Position numbers and translations under genes: made by a program. Shown one piece after another: positions 30,071-40,522 of a DNA stretch of 64,000 nucleotides. Source of the stretch: Geotalea toluenoxydans JCM 15764 (GTDB lineage: Bacteria > Desulfobacterota > Desulfuromonadia > Geobacterales > Geobacteraceae); contig NZ_BBCJ01000020.1 of the NCBI RefSeq assembly GCF_001311985.1, positions 1 to 64,000 of the forward strand, given 5' to 3'. The notes beneath the pieces were generated by a model, which saw nothing but the letters and a program-made list of their open reading frames with translations, was not told the origin of the DNA and ran no database searches. Position 1 is the first letter of the stretch, and every line of letters starts with the position of its first letter.

Positions 30071-30261
30071 ATGGAAAAAACTGTGCACAACGATGTTTGT
30101 CAGCGGACGGAGCATAAGGATGAGAGGGTCAGGCTGAGGAATGTAAGGACCGGGAGGTGGGGCTGACATTCAGCTGCACTCCCAGCGGCGAGACGATTCA
30201 GGTGGAACTGGAGAACGGCATGCTGGACAGCTGGCCGCCTGAAGAGTGCGAAGAGCTGTAA
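30071..30261 (+). CDS. Small hypothetical protein, probably frameshifted
   Basis: ATG 30071 follows GAGAGGTGG and opens a 31-codon frame. A second frame then carries a protein-like acidic tail (LTFSCTPSGETIQVELENG, ending WPPEECEEL) to the stop at 30261. Joining the two with one base gives about 63 residues. I do not recognise a family. The case rests on the good ribosome-binding site and non-random composition, so it is tentative. It converges on the XRE-cupin regulator gene. Confidence 0.4.
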
Positions 30262-30271
30262 AGAGTGGGGG

Positions 30272-30862
30272 CTAATCCTTGGAATAAAGGACAGCGACGG
30301 CTTTTGCCGGCTCCCTGCCGGTCGAAACATAGCCGTGAGGTTCTGCCGAATCGTAGTAAATGCTGTCTCCGGGCATGAGGGTCATGATCTCTTGACCGTA
30401 ATGAAATTCCAGCACCCCTTCCAGGAGATAAATGAATTCCACCCCATCATGGCTGTAAAAGCGGCTGTCGTCCCAGTCGGCCTGTTCGAATTCGATCAGG
30501 AAAGGTTCGATCTGCTTGTGGCGGATGCCTGGCGCCAGGGGGCGGTAAAGATAACCCTGAACAGGGTCTGCACCTGAGCGGCGTCGGCTTGATGGTCCGT
30601 CTCCGCCTCTGGTCAGAACGAACTTCTGCCGGTCTCCTTCCTCTTCAAAGAAATAGTGGATGCCGACCTTCAAACCTTTGGCAATGCGGAGCAGCGTGGC
30701 CAGCGGGGGCGTAACCTGGTCATTTTCTATCTGGGACAAAAGCGGCTTGGACAGACCCGTAACATCAGCCAGCTCCTGCAGGGTGTGTCTCTGTTCCTGT
30801 CTCAGTTTTCTGATCTTTTCACCAAGCTTTAATTCGAGAACTTCGGATTTTATCTCTTTCAC
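30272..30862 (-). CDS. XRE-family regulator with C-terminal cupin domain
   Basis: This 196-residue protein has an N-terminal helix-turn-helix (LGEKIRKLRQEQRHTLQELADVTG, LSKPLLSQIENDQVTPPL) and a C-terminal cupin barrel (GVEFIYLLEGVLEFHYG, LMPGDSIYYDSAEPHGYV). This is the architecture of PuuR/SinR-like regulators that sense small metabolites through the cupin. The start is GTG at 30862 with AGGGGGAG upstream. No clear target operon adjoins it apart from the small frame on the other side and the divergent protease gene. Confidence 0.88.
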   Translation of the reverse strand: MKEIKSEVLELKLGEKIRKLRQEQRHTLQELADVTGLSKPLLSQIENDQVTPPLATLLRIAKGLKVGIHYFFEEEGDRQKFVLTRGGDGPSSRRRSGADPVQGYLYRPLAPGIRHKQIEPFLIEFEQADWDDSRFYSHDGVEFIYLLEGVLEFHYGQEIMTLMPGDSIYYDSAEPHGYVSTGREPAKAVAVLYSKD

Positions 30863-30997
30863 GGCTCCCCCTGCTATGGCTTTATAAGCAAAAGGCTGCT
30901 TTCCGTCAAGGAGTTATTGCATTGGGTGTTCCATCAGCGCTGGCAGGTAAACCGCTAATCAGAAGGCATCTGCACCTGTTCACCGGCCTTAAATCCG

Positions 30998-31026
30998 TTG
31001 ACAGCGCCCGGAATTTTGGCTAATCT
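30998..31026 (+). promoter_or_regulatory. Probable sigma-70 promoter of the Do-like protease gene
   Basis: Consensus TTGACA at 30998, a 17-base spacer and TAATCT at 31021 lie 43 bases before the start codon. A second partner gene for this promoter is not apparent. Confidence 0.6.
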
Positions 31027-31068
31027 TGCAGCGTTTGCCAGTCGAAAACCTTTAATGGAGTAGATGCA

Positions 31069-32499
31069 ATGGGAAACCGCTTTTTCATCATTCTGCTGAT
31101 TTTTGTCAGCCTCCTTCCGGCATGCAGAAAAAAAGAGGAGGCATACTTCTCCGAATCCAGCCGTAATGGTACTGCCGAGGCTCCGGTCAAGGAAGTGCCC
31201 AAGGATATCCTTGCCACACAACAGGCTTTTTCCAATGTGGTGAAGGTGGTAAACCCGGCAGTCGTCAACATCTCCACCGTAAGCAAGAAAAAGTTGGTTC
31301 AGCCTTTCTTCGAGATGTCCCCGTTTTTTGAGGATTTTTTTGGCGGCAGGGGAGGGATGCCCCGGTACCGGCGTGAGAACAGTCTCGGCTCCGGCTTCAT
31401 TATCAGCAAGGATGGCTACATCATTACCAACGATCATGTGGTCAGGGATGCCGAGAGCATCCAGGTCACCCTTTCCGATGAAAAAACCTACAAGGGCAAG
31501 GTTGTCGGCGGCGATCCCAAGACGGACATCGCTGTAATAAAGATAAATGCCAATGGAGACCTTCCCGTAGCTGTCCTCGGTGATTCCGACAAACTGAGCG
31601 TGGGCCAGTGGAGCATTGCCATCGGCAATCCCTTCGGCCTCAATCGTACGGTCACGGTGGGGGTCATATCCGCCACCGGCCGCTCCAACATGGGCATCGA
31701 AACCTATGAAAACTTCATCCAGACCGATGCTTCCATCAACCCGGGGAATTCAGGCGGCCCACTGCTCAACGTTTACGGGGAGGTAATAGGCATCAACACG
31801 GCCATTGTCGCCTCGGGACAGGGGATCGGCTTTGCCATTCCCATTAACATGGCCAAAATTGCCGTGCCGCAACTGATCAAAAAGGGTAATGTCACCCGCG
31901 GTTGGCTGGGGGTTTCCATACAGCCGGTTACGGAAGACCTGGCCCAGTCTTTCGGGCTGAAGAAGGCCCAAGGCGCACTGGTAAGCGATGTTATACCAGG
32001 AAGCCCGGCAGCCAAGGCGGGGGTCAGGCAGGGAGATATTATCACTCATTTCGCCGGCAAGGAGATAAAATCAGTGCAGCAGCTACAGTTGACGGTCGCT
32101 GACACCCAGATCGGTTCTGCGGTGGAAATAGAGGTGCTGCGGGAAGGGCAGACGAAAAAACTTACCGTAGCCCCGGCTTCAGCGGACAGTGCAGCTGCGT
32201 TGGCGCCTGCTCCTTCGGAAGCAGGTTCGGCGGCTTTGGGCCTCTCAGTCGCAGACCTGCCAAGGGAACTGATCCAGACAGGGCTGCAGGGGGTAATTGT
32301 AACGGATGTGGAAGAGGGGGGGCTGGCGGCGGAAAGCGGCATCCAGCAGGGGGATGTGCTGGTCTCGGTGAATCAGAAGAAGATTTCCGGCACCGGGGAT
32401 TATGCCAGGGCTATCAAGGATGCGGAACGCAAGGGCTCGGTTGCTCTCTTGGTGAGAAGGGGAAATACCAGCATATACTTCGCCATGAAAATAAGGTAG
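31069..32499 (+). CDS. Do-like (DegP/HtrA) serine protease lipoprotein
   Basis: This 476-residue envelope protease has a lipoprotein signal ending VSLLPAC, so it is probably anchored by Cys 19 or so rather than freely periplasmic. The trypsin-like domain has the full triad: His in IITNDHVV, Asp in KTDIAVIKI and Ser in NPGNSGGPLL. Two PDZ domains follow (GWLGVSIQPV and a C-terminal one around QQGDVLVSVNQKKISG). It degrades or refolds damaged envelope proteins. The lipobox is a departure from typical DegP, which is soluble in the periplasm. A clear promoter precedes it. Confidence 0.9.
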   Translation: MGNRFFIILLIFVSLLPACRKKEEAYFSESSRNGTAEAPVKEVPKDILATQQAFSNVVKVVNPAVVNISTVSKKKLVQPFFEMSPFFEDFFGGRGGMPRYRRENSLGSGFIISKDGYIITNDHVVRDAESIQVTLSDEKTYKGKVVGGDPKTDIAVIKINANGDLPVAVLGDSDKLSVGQWSIAIGNPFGLNRTVTVGVISATGRSNMGIETYENFIQTDASINPGNSGGPLLNVYGEVIGINTAIVASGQGIGFAIPINMAKIAVPQLIKKGNVTRGWLGVSIQPVTEDLAQSFGLKKAQGALVSDVIPGSPAAKAGVRQGDIITHFAGKEIKSVQQLQLTVADTQIGSAVEIEVLREGQTKKLTVAPASADSAAALAPAPSEAGSAALGLSVADLPRELIQTGLQGVIVTDVEEGGLAAESGIQQGDVLVSVNQKKISGTGDYARAIKDAERKGSVALLVRRGNTSIYFAMKIR

Positions 32500-32555
32500 T
32501 ATCTGCAATCGAAATAAGTTACATTGCCTAAAAAAATCATTGGTCAGGTGAGAGC

Positions 32556-32819
32556 ATGAGTCTTATAGACAATCCTGAACAGGCCAGGCGGCTGGCGAGG
32601 GCCATCATTTCCGACGTTGCCATTTACAATCGGGAAAAGGTGGAGCAGGGGATAAAGAACGATAATATCTTTGAATTGCTCACGGAAGAGCTGGACGAGG
32701 GTCGTCAACATTTCAATACCAGGGTTTCCCCTGAAATTGCCCAATCCAACGTCTTCGAAATTGCTGTCGTTGATGTACTCATCAAACGGTCGGGCAAAAT
32801 AGAATCTTCAATCTGGTAA
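32556..32819 (+). CDS. Conserved-looking small hypothetical protein
   Basis: This 87-residue soluble protein is rich in charged helix (DNPEQARRLARAIISDVAIYN, ELLTEELDEGRQHFNTRV) without cysteines or membrane segments. It starts at ATG 32556 with a weak GTGAGAG upstream and ends before a good terminator. I do not recognise a domain. Codon use matches its neighbours, so it is likely real. Confidence 0.65.
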   Translation: MSLIDNPEQARRLARAIISDVAIYNREKVEQGIKNDNIFELLTEELDEGRQHFNTRVSPEIAQSNVFEIAVVDVLIKRSGKIESSIW

Positions 32820-32844
32820 GCTGCGGTTCATAGAACATCATCCG

Positions 32845-32881
32845 GAGGCGCGGTTTGTCAAATCGCGCCTCATTTTTTTTC
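32845..32881 (+). terminator. Rho-independent terminator
   Basis: GAGGCGCGGTTT pairs with AAATCGCGCCTC over 12 positions with one G-T pair and a three-base loop, followed by eight or more T. Confidence 0.88.
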
Positions 32882-32894
32882 ACAGGGCATTGAA

Positions 32895-33852
32895 GTGACA
32901 GACATTGAATTAACCGTACCGGAAAACACGGAAGCGGAACGGCTGGACAGTTACATCGCGCGGACGGTGGAGACCCTGACCAGGGCAGCGGTACAACGTC
33001 TCATGGAAAGCGGCATGATAACGGTCAATGGGATGCCGCCAAAGCCGTCACTGAAGCTCAAAGGGGGGGAGCAGCTGAAAATAGCCGTTCCACCGCCGGT
33101 CGAGGCAGGGCCTGCCCCTGAAAACATTCCCCTGGAGATCCTTTACGAGGATCGCGATCTGGTGGTGGTCAACAAGGACGCCGGCATGGTGGTTCACCCG
33201 GGGGCCGGCAACAGCGGCGGTACTCTTGTCAATGCCTTCTCGGTCACTGTACGGACCTTTCGGGCATCGGGGGGGAGTTGCGCCCCGGCATAGTTCATCG
33301 CATCGACAAGGACACCTCCGGCATCCTGGTTGTGGCCAAGAATGACGCATCCCATCTGGCCCTGTCGGAGCAGTTCAGGGAACACAGCATCAAGAGGATT
33401 TACATTGCCATTGTCTATGGCTCCCCCAAGACGGACAGCGGGCGCCTGGAATCCATAATCGGCCGCCACCCGGTGGACAGAAAACGCATGTCCGGCAAAG
33501 CACGGCACGGCAAGCATGCCGTGACACATTGGCGGGTTATCGGCCGTTACCCGGGAATGTGTCTGATCCGCCTGCGCCTGGAAACCGGCCGCACCCACCA
33601 GATAAGGGTCCATCTCTCTGAAGCGGGTCATCCACTGGTGGGAGACGAAGTCTATGGAGCGGAGCCCGCCTTGATTCGGTAAAAGACCCGGTGCTGCGCA
33701 GGCTGGTCAGGGAGCTTGGACGTCAGGCGCTCCACGCCAAGACCCTCGGCTTCGTTCACCCTTCCACGAAAGAGTACCTTGAATTCGATACGGACCTTCC
33801 CCAGGACATGGCGACAATCGTCGAGCACCTGGAGAAGTCGTCCCAGCCATGA
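32895..33852 (+). CDS. rluD: RluD-type 23S rRNA pseudouridine synthase, frameshifted
   Basis: The N-terminal S4 domain (ERLDSYIARTVETLTRAAVQRLMESG) precedes the RluA/RluD catalytic domain with VVNKDAGMVVHPG and HRIDKDTSGILVVAKN, which holds the catalytic aspartate. ETGRTHQIRVH is the other family motif. Breaks near 33245 and 33668 split it into three frames, the last carrying LGRQALHAKTLGFVHP. The restored length is about 319 residues, standard for RluD. The start is GTG 32895, ten bases past the T tract of the terminator. The pgeF gene follows, a common neighbour of rluD in many genomes. Confidence 0.88.
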
Positions 33853-33880
33853 TAAATATAGTTATGAAGGATAATAAAAT

Positions 33881-34677
33881 ATGGAAATGAAAAAAGCAGG
33901 CAAGATCCACTATCTTGAGCCCCAGAAGATGATGAAAAGTGGGGGAGCGGTGATGGGCTTCACCACCCGTCACGAGGGGGTCTCCAGGCCTCCTTACAAT
34001 TCTCTCAATCTGGGCTCCAACACCTTCGATTCTCCCCACAGTGTTGAAGGCAATCGCAGCCTGCTTGCCCGGTCTGTCGGCGCAAGTCTTGACCGTCTGG
34101 TGACAGTGAAGCAGGTGCATGGCACCGACCTGTTAGTCATAGATGCCCCCAATCCCGATTTTGCCCATTTCCATGCCCTGGAATGCGACGGTATCATTAC
34201 CAACCAGCCGCAGGTCCTGATCGGCATTACCGTTGCCGATTGCGTGCCCGTCCTTCTCTTGGATCCGGTGAAGGGTGCGGTTGCTGCAATTCACGCCGGC
34301 TGGAAAGGGACTGCCGCCGAGATCTGCAAAAAAGCGGTCAACGCCTTGAAAGAACTGTTCGGCTCTGCCAGTGGCGATATCCTTGCTGCCATCGGTCCCG
34401 CCATCGGTCCCTGCTGTTACGAAGTGGATGCGCCGGTGATGGAGGCATTCAAAAAGGGGCCTCCGGCTGGGAGTTGCATGCGGTGCCCCGGGGGGAAGGC
34501 AAATGGGGTTTAGATCTGGCTGCGGCAAACCGGCGGCAGTTGCTGGAAGCTGGAATCGCCGGGGATAACATTTCCGTTTCCGAGCAGTGCGTCAGCTGCA
34601 ACCCAGACCTCTTTTTCTCCTACCGTCGGGATCAGGGGGATACGGGGCGGCAGATGGGGTTCATCATGTTGAAATAG
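33881..34677 (+). CDS. pgeF: PgeF/YfiH-type laccase-domain protein, frameshifted
   Basis: This is a copper-oxidase-like (DUF152/YlmD) protein. Family members act on N-acetylmuramyl peptides or as purine nucleoside phosphorylases. VKQVHGTDL, TVADCVPVLLLDP, AIHAGWKGT and AIGPCCYEV hold the metal-binding His and Cys residues. The frame breaks near 34465; the second part (WELHAVPRGEGKWGLDL, SVSEQCVSCNPDLFFSYRRD) is the normal C-terminus. The restored length is about 265 residues. It lies 28 bases after rluD and is likely co-transcribed. Confidence 0.86.
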
Positions 34678-34865
34678 GAAAAACGATCCTTTTCCGCCCT
34701 GGCGGTGTCAATCTTCGGATTTGCTTGTGCGGCGCACTGGTGTACGCCTCCGCGCAATCTCTCGATTTCCTTGCCAGAACGAAAAATCCCTCGTTTTTAT
34801 GCTAGCGGTCTCCAGCTCTTCTGCCATTGGTGCAGGAAACACTACTTTTTCGGGAGGATGTACAA

Positions 34866-35712
34866 ATGCAAACTGTTTTCAGATCTGTACTTCTTTTAGT
34901 GGCATCGCTTTTTACCTTCGGCTGTGCCAGAATTTCTACAACGTTCCCAGGGACGTCTATGAAAAACAGGTGCGTACTCTTGGGGTAACGCCGATTTTTG
35001 TGGATGGGGATTCGGACATCCGGCATCCGGAAAAGGATGCAGTTGTGAACCTGCTCCGGGAAAGCAACCGCAAGAATGAAAAGGAACTGGTGGCGCAACT
35101 CAGGGAGACCGGGACCTATTTTGCCGTGCGACTGCTGGAGGATGATGCCGATCAGCTGTTTTCAACGCTCCTGTCGCGTCGTGAAAGGCGCGACGACGCG
35201 GGGGTGAGATACAACAAGTATTTCTTCAAGCCCGAAGAGCTGAAGAACCTGATCACCAAAAATGGCGTCGATGCCCTCATGCTGGTGACAATTAACGGCC
35301 TTACCAGGCCGGAAAAAATCTACTCAAGCAACCTCCTTTCCTACCTGGACAGCGATTATAATTACCTGGCAGTTTCTGCCCAGATCATGGATGCCGATGG
35401 CAACACCCTCTGGGAATACCCCAATTTCCGCCAGCGCTCCCTCACCTATCCGATGCTGTTCTCACTCCAGTACCCTGATTTTGATGAAGCTGCAGCCAAC
35501 GAAAGCGACAGGGTCGAGGTAAGGTTCAAGACTATTGCCGGCATCGCCAGGCTTTTGCCAAGATGGAATCCGCCAGCAAGGGCAAGGGGCAGGTTTCCAT
35601 CCTTTACAATAATATCTTCGCCGATATGGTTTCCCTGCAGGAGCCGGAGCGTAATTTCTTCGGCGGCAGGAAGTCGGACGATAAGGTACAAAAAGCAGCC
35701 GAACAGAAGTGA
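34866..35712 (+). CDS. Putative lipoprotein of unknown function, frameshifted
   Basis: ATG 34866 lies seven bases after GGGAGGA and opens a lipoprotein signal peptide (FRSVLLLVASLFTFGCA). Breaks near 34935 and 35552 are repaired by one base each, giving about 282 residues. The mature part is mixed alpha/beta (VDALMLVTINGLTRPEKIY, YLAVSAQIMDADGNTLWEYPNF) and ends EPERNFFGGR. This pattern recalls GNA1162/DUF799-like envelope lipoproteins, but I am not certain of that. It is followed by a terminator and stands alone. Confidence 0.65.
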
Positions 35713-35772
35713 GGAGTGGCTGATGCCTAACAGAGATGGCCGCGGTAATAAGAAGATAAAGGATTGAGATTA

Positions 35773-35800
35773 AACCCGCACTGTTCAGGTGCGGGTTTTC
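35773..35800 (+). terminator. Rho-independent terminator
   Basis: AACCCGCAC and its perfect complement form a 9-bp stem with a seven-base loop, followed by TTTTCC. It ends the lipoprotein transcript. Confidence 0.85.
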
Positions 35801-35885
35801 CTTTATCCTGACCCAGGCTTGCAAAAGAGACATCGCCTGTTATGTTTAATGAAGTTTACTCTGCACAGTCACTGAGGGAACTGTT

Positions 35886-38188
35886 ATGGACATGGCCACC
35901 GGCTTATTGAAGGAGCAACTGGAGTACCGCAAGCGCTTCATGGAGAAGATCAATGAGATCCACTCCGCTGCCAATCTGAACAGCATTCTGATACAGCTGA
36001 AAGACAGCATTGCCGAGCTGTTCAAGGCGGAGCGGATGACCATTTATGTGGCAGACCGGCAGCGGAACGTGCTCATTTCCCGGGTCAAATCCGGAGACGA
36101 GCTGAAGCAGATTGTCGTCCCCATCTCGCCGGAAAGCATTGCCGGCTATTGTGCCACGTCGCAGCAGTTGATCAACATCACCAATGCTTACGACGACCAC
36201 GAGCTGAAGATGATCAACACCGGCCTTAAGTTCGACGACACCTGGGATAAGAAAACCGGCTTCCACACGGCCCAGGTGCTCTGCGTGCCGATGATCTTCG
36301 ACAGCAAGCTGATCGGCGTCATGCAGCTGATCAACAAGAAAGGCGCAGCTGCCTTCACCCCCACCGATTTGAGCTATGCCTCGGAACTGGCAACCTCGCT
36401 GTCCATCGCCATCCACAACATCTATCGCATCAGTGCCTCGGTAAAGATAATCCGCCAGAATTCCCGCTACAACTATCTCCTGGACAAGAACCTGATCGAC
36501 GAGAAGGACATCCAGAAGGCTTCAAGCCATCCGGATCTGGCAAAGATCGGTCTCGACCATCTCATCATGCGCGAATTCTCCATTTCCTCCGAGGATATGG
36601 CCAAAAGCCTCAGCCTATACTTCGGTACCGATTTCGTTTGCTTCGACGGCACCCTTCCTCCCCTGGTCGATCTTCTGGAGCGAATCAAGCCTGACCGCCT
36701 GAAAAAGGAGCGCTGGATACCGGTAAAGATTGAAAACGGCGTCCTGCAGGTGGCCATGGAAGATCCCACCGATCTGGCCAAACAGGACCTGATCAGGTTC
36801 GTCTACCCGGAGTACCGCCGCTTGAGCTTTGTCGCCGCCTATCGCCAGGACATCGACCTCTTCATCGACCACTTCTACAATCTCGGCTCCATGATGGGGG
36901 GCGATTCCTCCACCATCTCCGACCTTCTCAACAGGCTTGACACCTCGGACGAGCCGGAAGTGGAGCAGGAGGTACAGAAAGTCTCCGACCAGGACAGCGT
37001 CATCGTCCAGCTGGTCAACAAGATTGTGTGCGATGCCTACAATGCCAAGGCATCCGATATTCATATCGAACCCTACCCGGGAAAGAACGATGTCCTGGTG
37101 CGGATCAGGATCGATGGCCGCTGCAAGATCTATCAGCGCATTCCCTATAAATACAAGCATGCCATCACCTCCCGCATCAAGATCATGTCCGGGCTCGACA
37201 TCGCCGAACGGCGCAAGCCCCAGGACGGCAAGATCGACTTCAAGAAGTTCGGCCCCATCGATGTGGAACTGAGGGTTGCCACTCTCCCCACCGCCGGCCA
37301 GCTGGAAGACGTGGTGCTGAGGGTACTTGCCTCAGGCGAGCCGATTCCCTTCGACAAGCTGGGCCTTACCTCCCGCAATACCAGGATATTTGAAGAGTCC
37401 ATCAAGAAACCATACGGTCTGATCCTGGTGGTCGGTCCCACCGGCTCGGGCAAGACGACCACCCTGCACTCGGCCGTGGCCCGCATCAACGACCCGGAAA
37501 CGAAGATCTGGACTGCCGAAGACCCGGTGGAGATCACCCAGAAGGGGTTGCGCCAGGTACAGGTCAACTCCCGCATCGGCTTTACCTTTGCCGCCGCCCT
37601 GCGCTCATTCCTGCGTGCCGACCCGGACGTGATCATGGTCGGGGAGATGCGTGACGCCGAAACGACCTCAACCGGCATAGAGGCCTCCCTCACCGGCCAC
37701 CTGGTCTTTTCCACTCTCCATACCAACTCCGCCCCGGAGACCGTCACCAGGCTCCTGGACATGGGAATGGACCCGTTCAGCTTCTCCGACGCACTGCTCT
37801 GCATCCTGGCCCAGAGACTTGCCCGCCGGCTCTGCCTGAGTGCCGGGAAATCTATACCCCCGAGCAAAGGGAGCTGGACGGAATTATAGAGGAATACGGC
37901 GCCGAACACTTTGCCCGGCTTGGCATGGACAGGGAAGAGATAAAGCTCGCACGGGCCAAGGGATGCGCAAAATGCAATGAAACCGGTTACAAAGGGCGGC
38001 TCGGCCTGCACGAGATCCTGGAGTGCACCGATGCCATGAAGGCCCTCATCAAGCGCAAGGAAGAAGTGGATACCATCAGACGGCAGGCCATAACCGACGG
38101 CATGACCACCCTCAAGCAGGATGGTATCCTCAAGGTGTTCCAGGGACTGACGGACTTAAAGGAAGTCCGCCGGGTTTGCATCAAGTAA
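35886..38188 (+). CDS. GAF-domain GspE/PilB-type secretion ATPase, frameshifted
   Basis: The N-terminal ~175 residues form a GAF domain (AERMTIYVADRQRNVL, HTAQVLCVPMIF). A type II secretion N-terminal domain follows, then the hexameric ATPase with Walker A GPTGSGKTTTL, the Asp box and Walker B DPDVIMVGEMRDAET, and the HLVFSTLHTN His box. After one base is restored near 37837 the zinc-binding CPEC appears, pairing with the later CAKC. The restored length is about 767 residues, longer than PilB because of the GAF domain. It should power a pilus or secretion system in response to a small ligand or redox cue. The cyclase gene follows after nine bases. Confidence 0.88.
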
Positions 38189-38196
38189 GGCACCCC

Positions 38197-40187
38197 ATGA
38201 AGAATCCTCTCAGGCAAATCGGCAGCATCCCGGCCCCGGTCTGGCGGGGCCTGATCGGCATGCTCGTCACCGTCCTGATGGTGGTGTTGATGCTCCGCCA
38301 GTTCTATCCCCTTGAACTGCTGGAGATGAAACTTTTCGACACCGGCTTCAAGCTTCGCGGCACAGTCACTCCTCCCGAAGCCATCGTCATTGCCGAAATA
38401 GACGAAAAAAGCCTGCAGAAAATCGGCCGCTGGCCCTGGGACAGAGCGATGCTGGCCAAGCTGGTGGACCGCCTTGCCGAAGCCAATGCGGCAGTCGTTG
38501 CCTTTGATGTCATTTTTTCGGAAGCCGATGAAAGCGACCCCCTCTTTGCCAAAGCCATCAACAGGGCCGGCAATGTCATCCTTCCCGTGGTGTTCGATTT
38601 TCACGGACCGCCAGCCGGTAATCCGGATCCGCTTCTTGATGCCTCCTCCTACAGCAACATTAAAAATCGGCGCCTTCTGGATGATTTTGTTCCCCCCTCG
38701 GCAAATAGGGTAAATCTCCCGGTTCCAGCATTGAGCCATGAAGCAATGGGCTTTGGCCATATCAGCATGCTCCCGGACAGCGACGGCACCATGCGCTGGG
38801 AGCCCCTCGTCGTCTCCTGTGGTGGCCGCTACTTTCCCCCCCTGGGGTTGCAGGCGGCAGCCTATTTCCTCGGCGTGCCCCCGGAAAGCATCACCGTCAG
38901 GGCAACGGAGTCTGTCACCGTCGGACAGGCTGTCATTCCCACCGATATCTGGGGACGAGCCATCATCAACTATTATGGCCCCGGCGGCTCCTTTCCCCAT
39001 TATTCCATCAGCGACATCATCGACGGTACCGTCCCGGTGAAACAGCTTGAGAACCGGGTCATCCTGGTCGGGGCTACCGCTCCCGGCATTTATGACCTGC
39101 GGGTAACGCCCATGGCGGCGGCCATGCCGGGGGTCGAAAAACATGCCAGCATCGCTGCCTCCATCATAGATCGTTCCTTTATCCGCAAAGTATCCGGTAA
39201 TGTGGATCTGGCGGTACTTATGGGCAGTGGCCTGCTCCTGACCCTGATCCTCAGCCGGCGGAAGGTCGTCGGCGCCATAACGGCAACTGCCCTGGGCATG
39301 CTGGCACTCTTCATCTCCGGCTACCTGCTATTCAGCCTGAAGGGCATCTGGCTAAACCTGGCCTACCCCAGCAATAACCTGCTCTTCATCTTCATCGGCG
39401 TTACCGCCTTCAACTATGCCTTCGAGGAGCAGCGGGCCAGGAAAATCAGGGCCATGTTCTCCAACTATGTCACCCGCACCATCGTCAACGAGCTGATCGA
39501 CAACCCGGAGATGGCGAAGCTTGGGGGGGAGCGGCGGGAGGTGACGGTGCTGTTCAGCGATCTGGTGGGATTCACCACCTTTTCGGAGCAGCACTCGCCC
39601 GAGGAGGTGGTGGCGATCCTCAATGAATACCTGGGGGCAATGACCGACGTCATCCTTAAGTGGCAGGGGACCCTGGACAAGTTCATCGGCGATGCCATCG
39701 TCGTCTTCTGGGGGGCGCCCCTGCCGGCGGCGGACCATGCCGAGCGCGCCATCGGTTGCGCCGCGGAAATGGCCAGGGAGATGAAGCGATTGCGGGAAAA
39801 GTGGCTGGCGGAGGGAAAGACGGCGCTCCATGCAGGCGTCGGCATCAATACCGGCGAAGTGCTGGTGGGCAACATCGGCGCCCTGGGCAAGAAAATGGAT
39901 TACACCGTCATCGGCGACCAGGTGAATCTCGGCTCACGGTGGAATCCCTGACCCGCCACTACCAAGTGCCGATCCTCATCACCGCCAACACCGTGGCCAA
40001 GCTATGCGGCAAGGACCCGGACGCCAGGTTGTCGGGCCTGGCCATCCACGGCATGGAGCGGGTCATAGTCAAGGGAAAGGAAGAACCGGTGGCCCTGTAC
40101 CGCCTGGAAGAACAGCCGGACCCGTCCCAGCCCCTAGTTATCGAAGACTGCCCCGTGGGGGCGGTGGTGCGGTTTGTGGAGAAGTGA
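38197..40187 (+). CDS. CHASE2-domain adenylate/guanylate cyclase, frameshifted
   Basis: This is a membrane receptor cyclase. One helix near residues 15-38 leads into a periplasmic CHASE2 domain (IAEIDEKSLQKIGRWPWDRA, IIDGTVPVKQLENRVILVGAT). Three closely spaced membrane segments follow (about residues 335-415), then a class III catalytic domain with the metal-binding aspartate in VLFSDLVGFTTFS and GTLDKFIGDAIVVFWGAP. The frame breaks near 39938 inside GDQVNLGSRVES; the remainder (ITANTVAKLCG) is the normal end. The restored length is about 664 residues. It probably makes cAMP in response to an external signal. It forms an operon with the GAF-ATPase. Confidence 0.88.
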
Positions 40188-40222
40188 GCTCTTTGTTGTA
40201 TTATTTGAAATACATTCTTATG

Positions 40223-40250
40223 TTGAAAGATAATATGTTTTATATATAAT
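40223..40250 (+). promoter_or_regulatory. Strong sigma-70 promoter of hipBA, apparently leaderless
   Basis: TTGAAA at 40223 and a perfect TATAAT at 40245 are 16 bases apart. The hipB ATG begins only seven bases after the -10, where transcription normally starts, and no Shine-Dalgarno sequence lies between. Confidence 0.65.
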
Positions 40251-40256
40251 ACTTGT

Positions 40257-40514
40257 ATGTTCTTCGAGATAGGCCACTACATACGTGACGAGCGAAAACG
40301 CCGGAAGATATCCCAGGAACGGATTGCCAGGGATCTTGGCATGAGCCGGGCCACCATCAGCCAGATTGAGACGGGTACCGTGCAGGATATTGGTGTCCGC
40401 AAGTTGATTAGGATTCTCGATTACCTGGGCCTGGAACTTCGCGTAAGACCGGCGGGAGCGCCACCGACACTGGATGAATTGCGAGAAGAGCAAACTCTCA
40501 AAAAAAAGGAATAG
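40257..40514 (+). CDS. hipB: HipB-type antitoxin (XRE helix-turn-helix)
   Basis: This 85-residue protein has one helix-turn-helix (ERKRRKISQERIARDLGMSRATISQIETG). It sits eight bases before a hipA kinase gene, the standard order with the antitoxin first. HipB proteins bind their own promoter and hold HipA inactive. No ribosome-binding site precedes ATG 40257; translation probably begins on a leaderless mRNA. The alternative, a longer leader from an unseen upstream promoter, would still lack a Shine-Dalgarno sequence. Confidence 0.85.
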   Translation: MFFEIGHYIRDERKRRKISQERIARDLGMSRATISQIETGTVQDIGVRKLIRILDYLGLELRVRPAGAPPTLDELREEQTLKKKE

Positions 40515-40522
40515 CAACGCTG

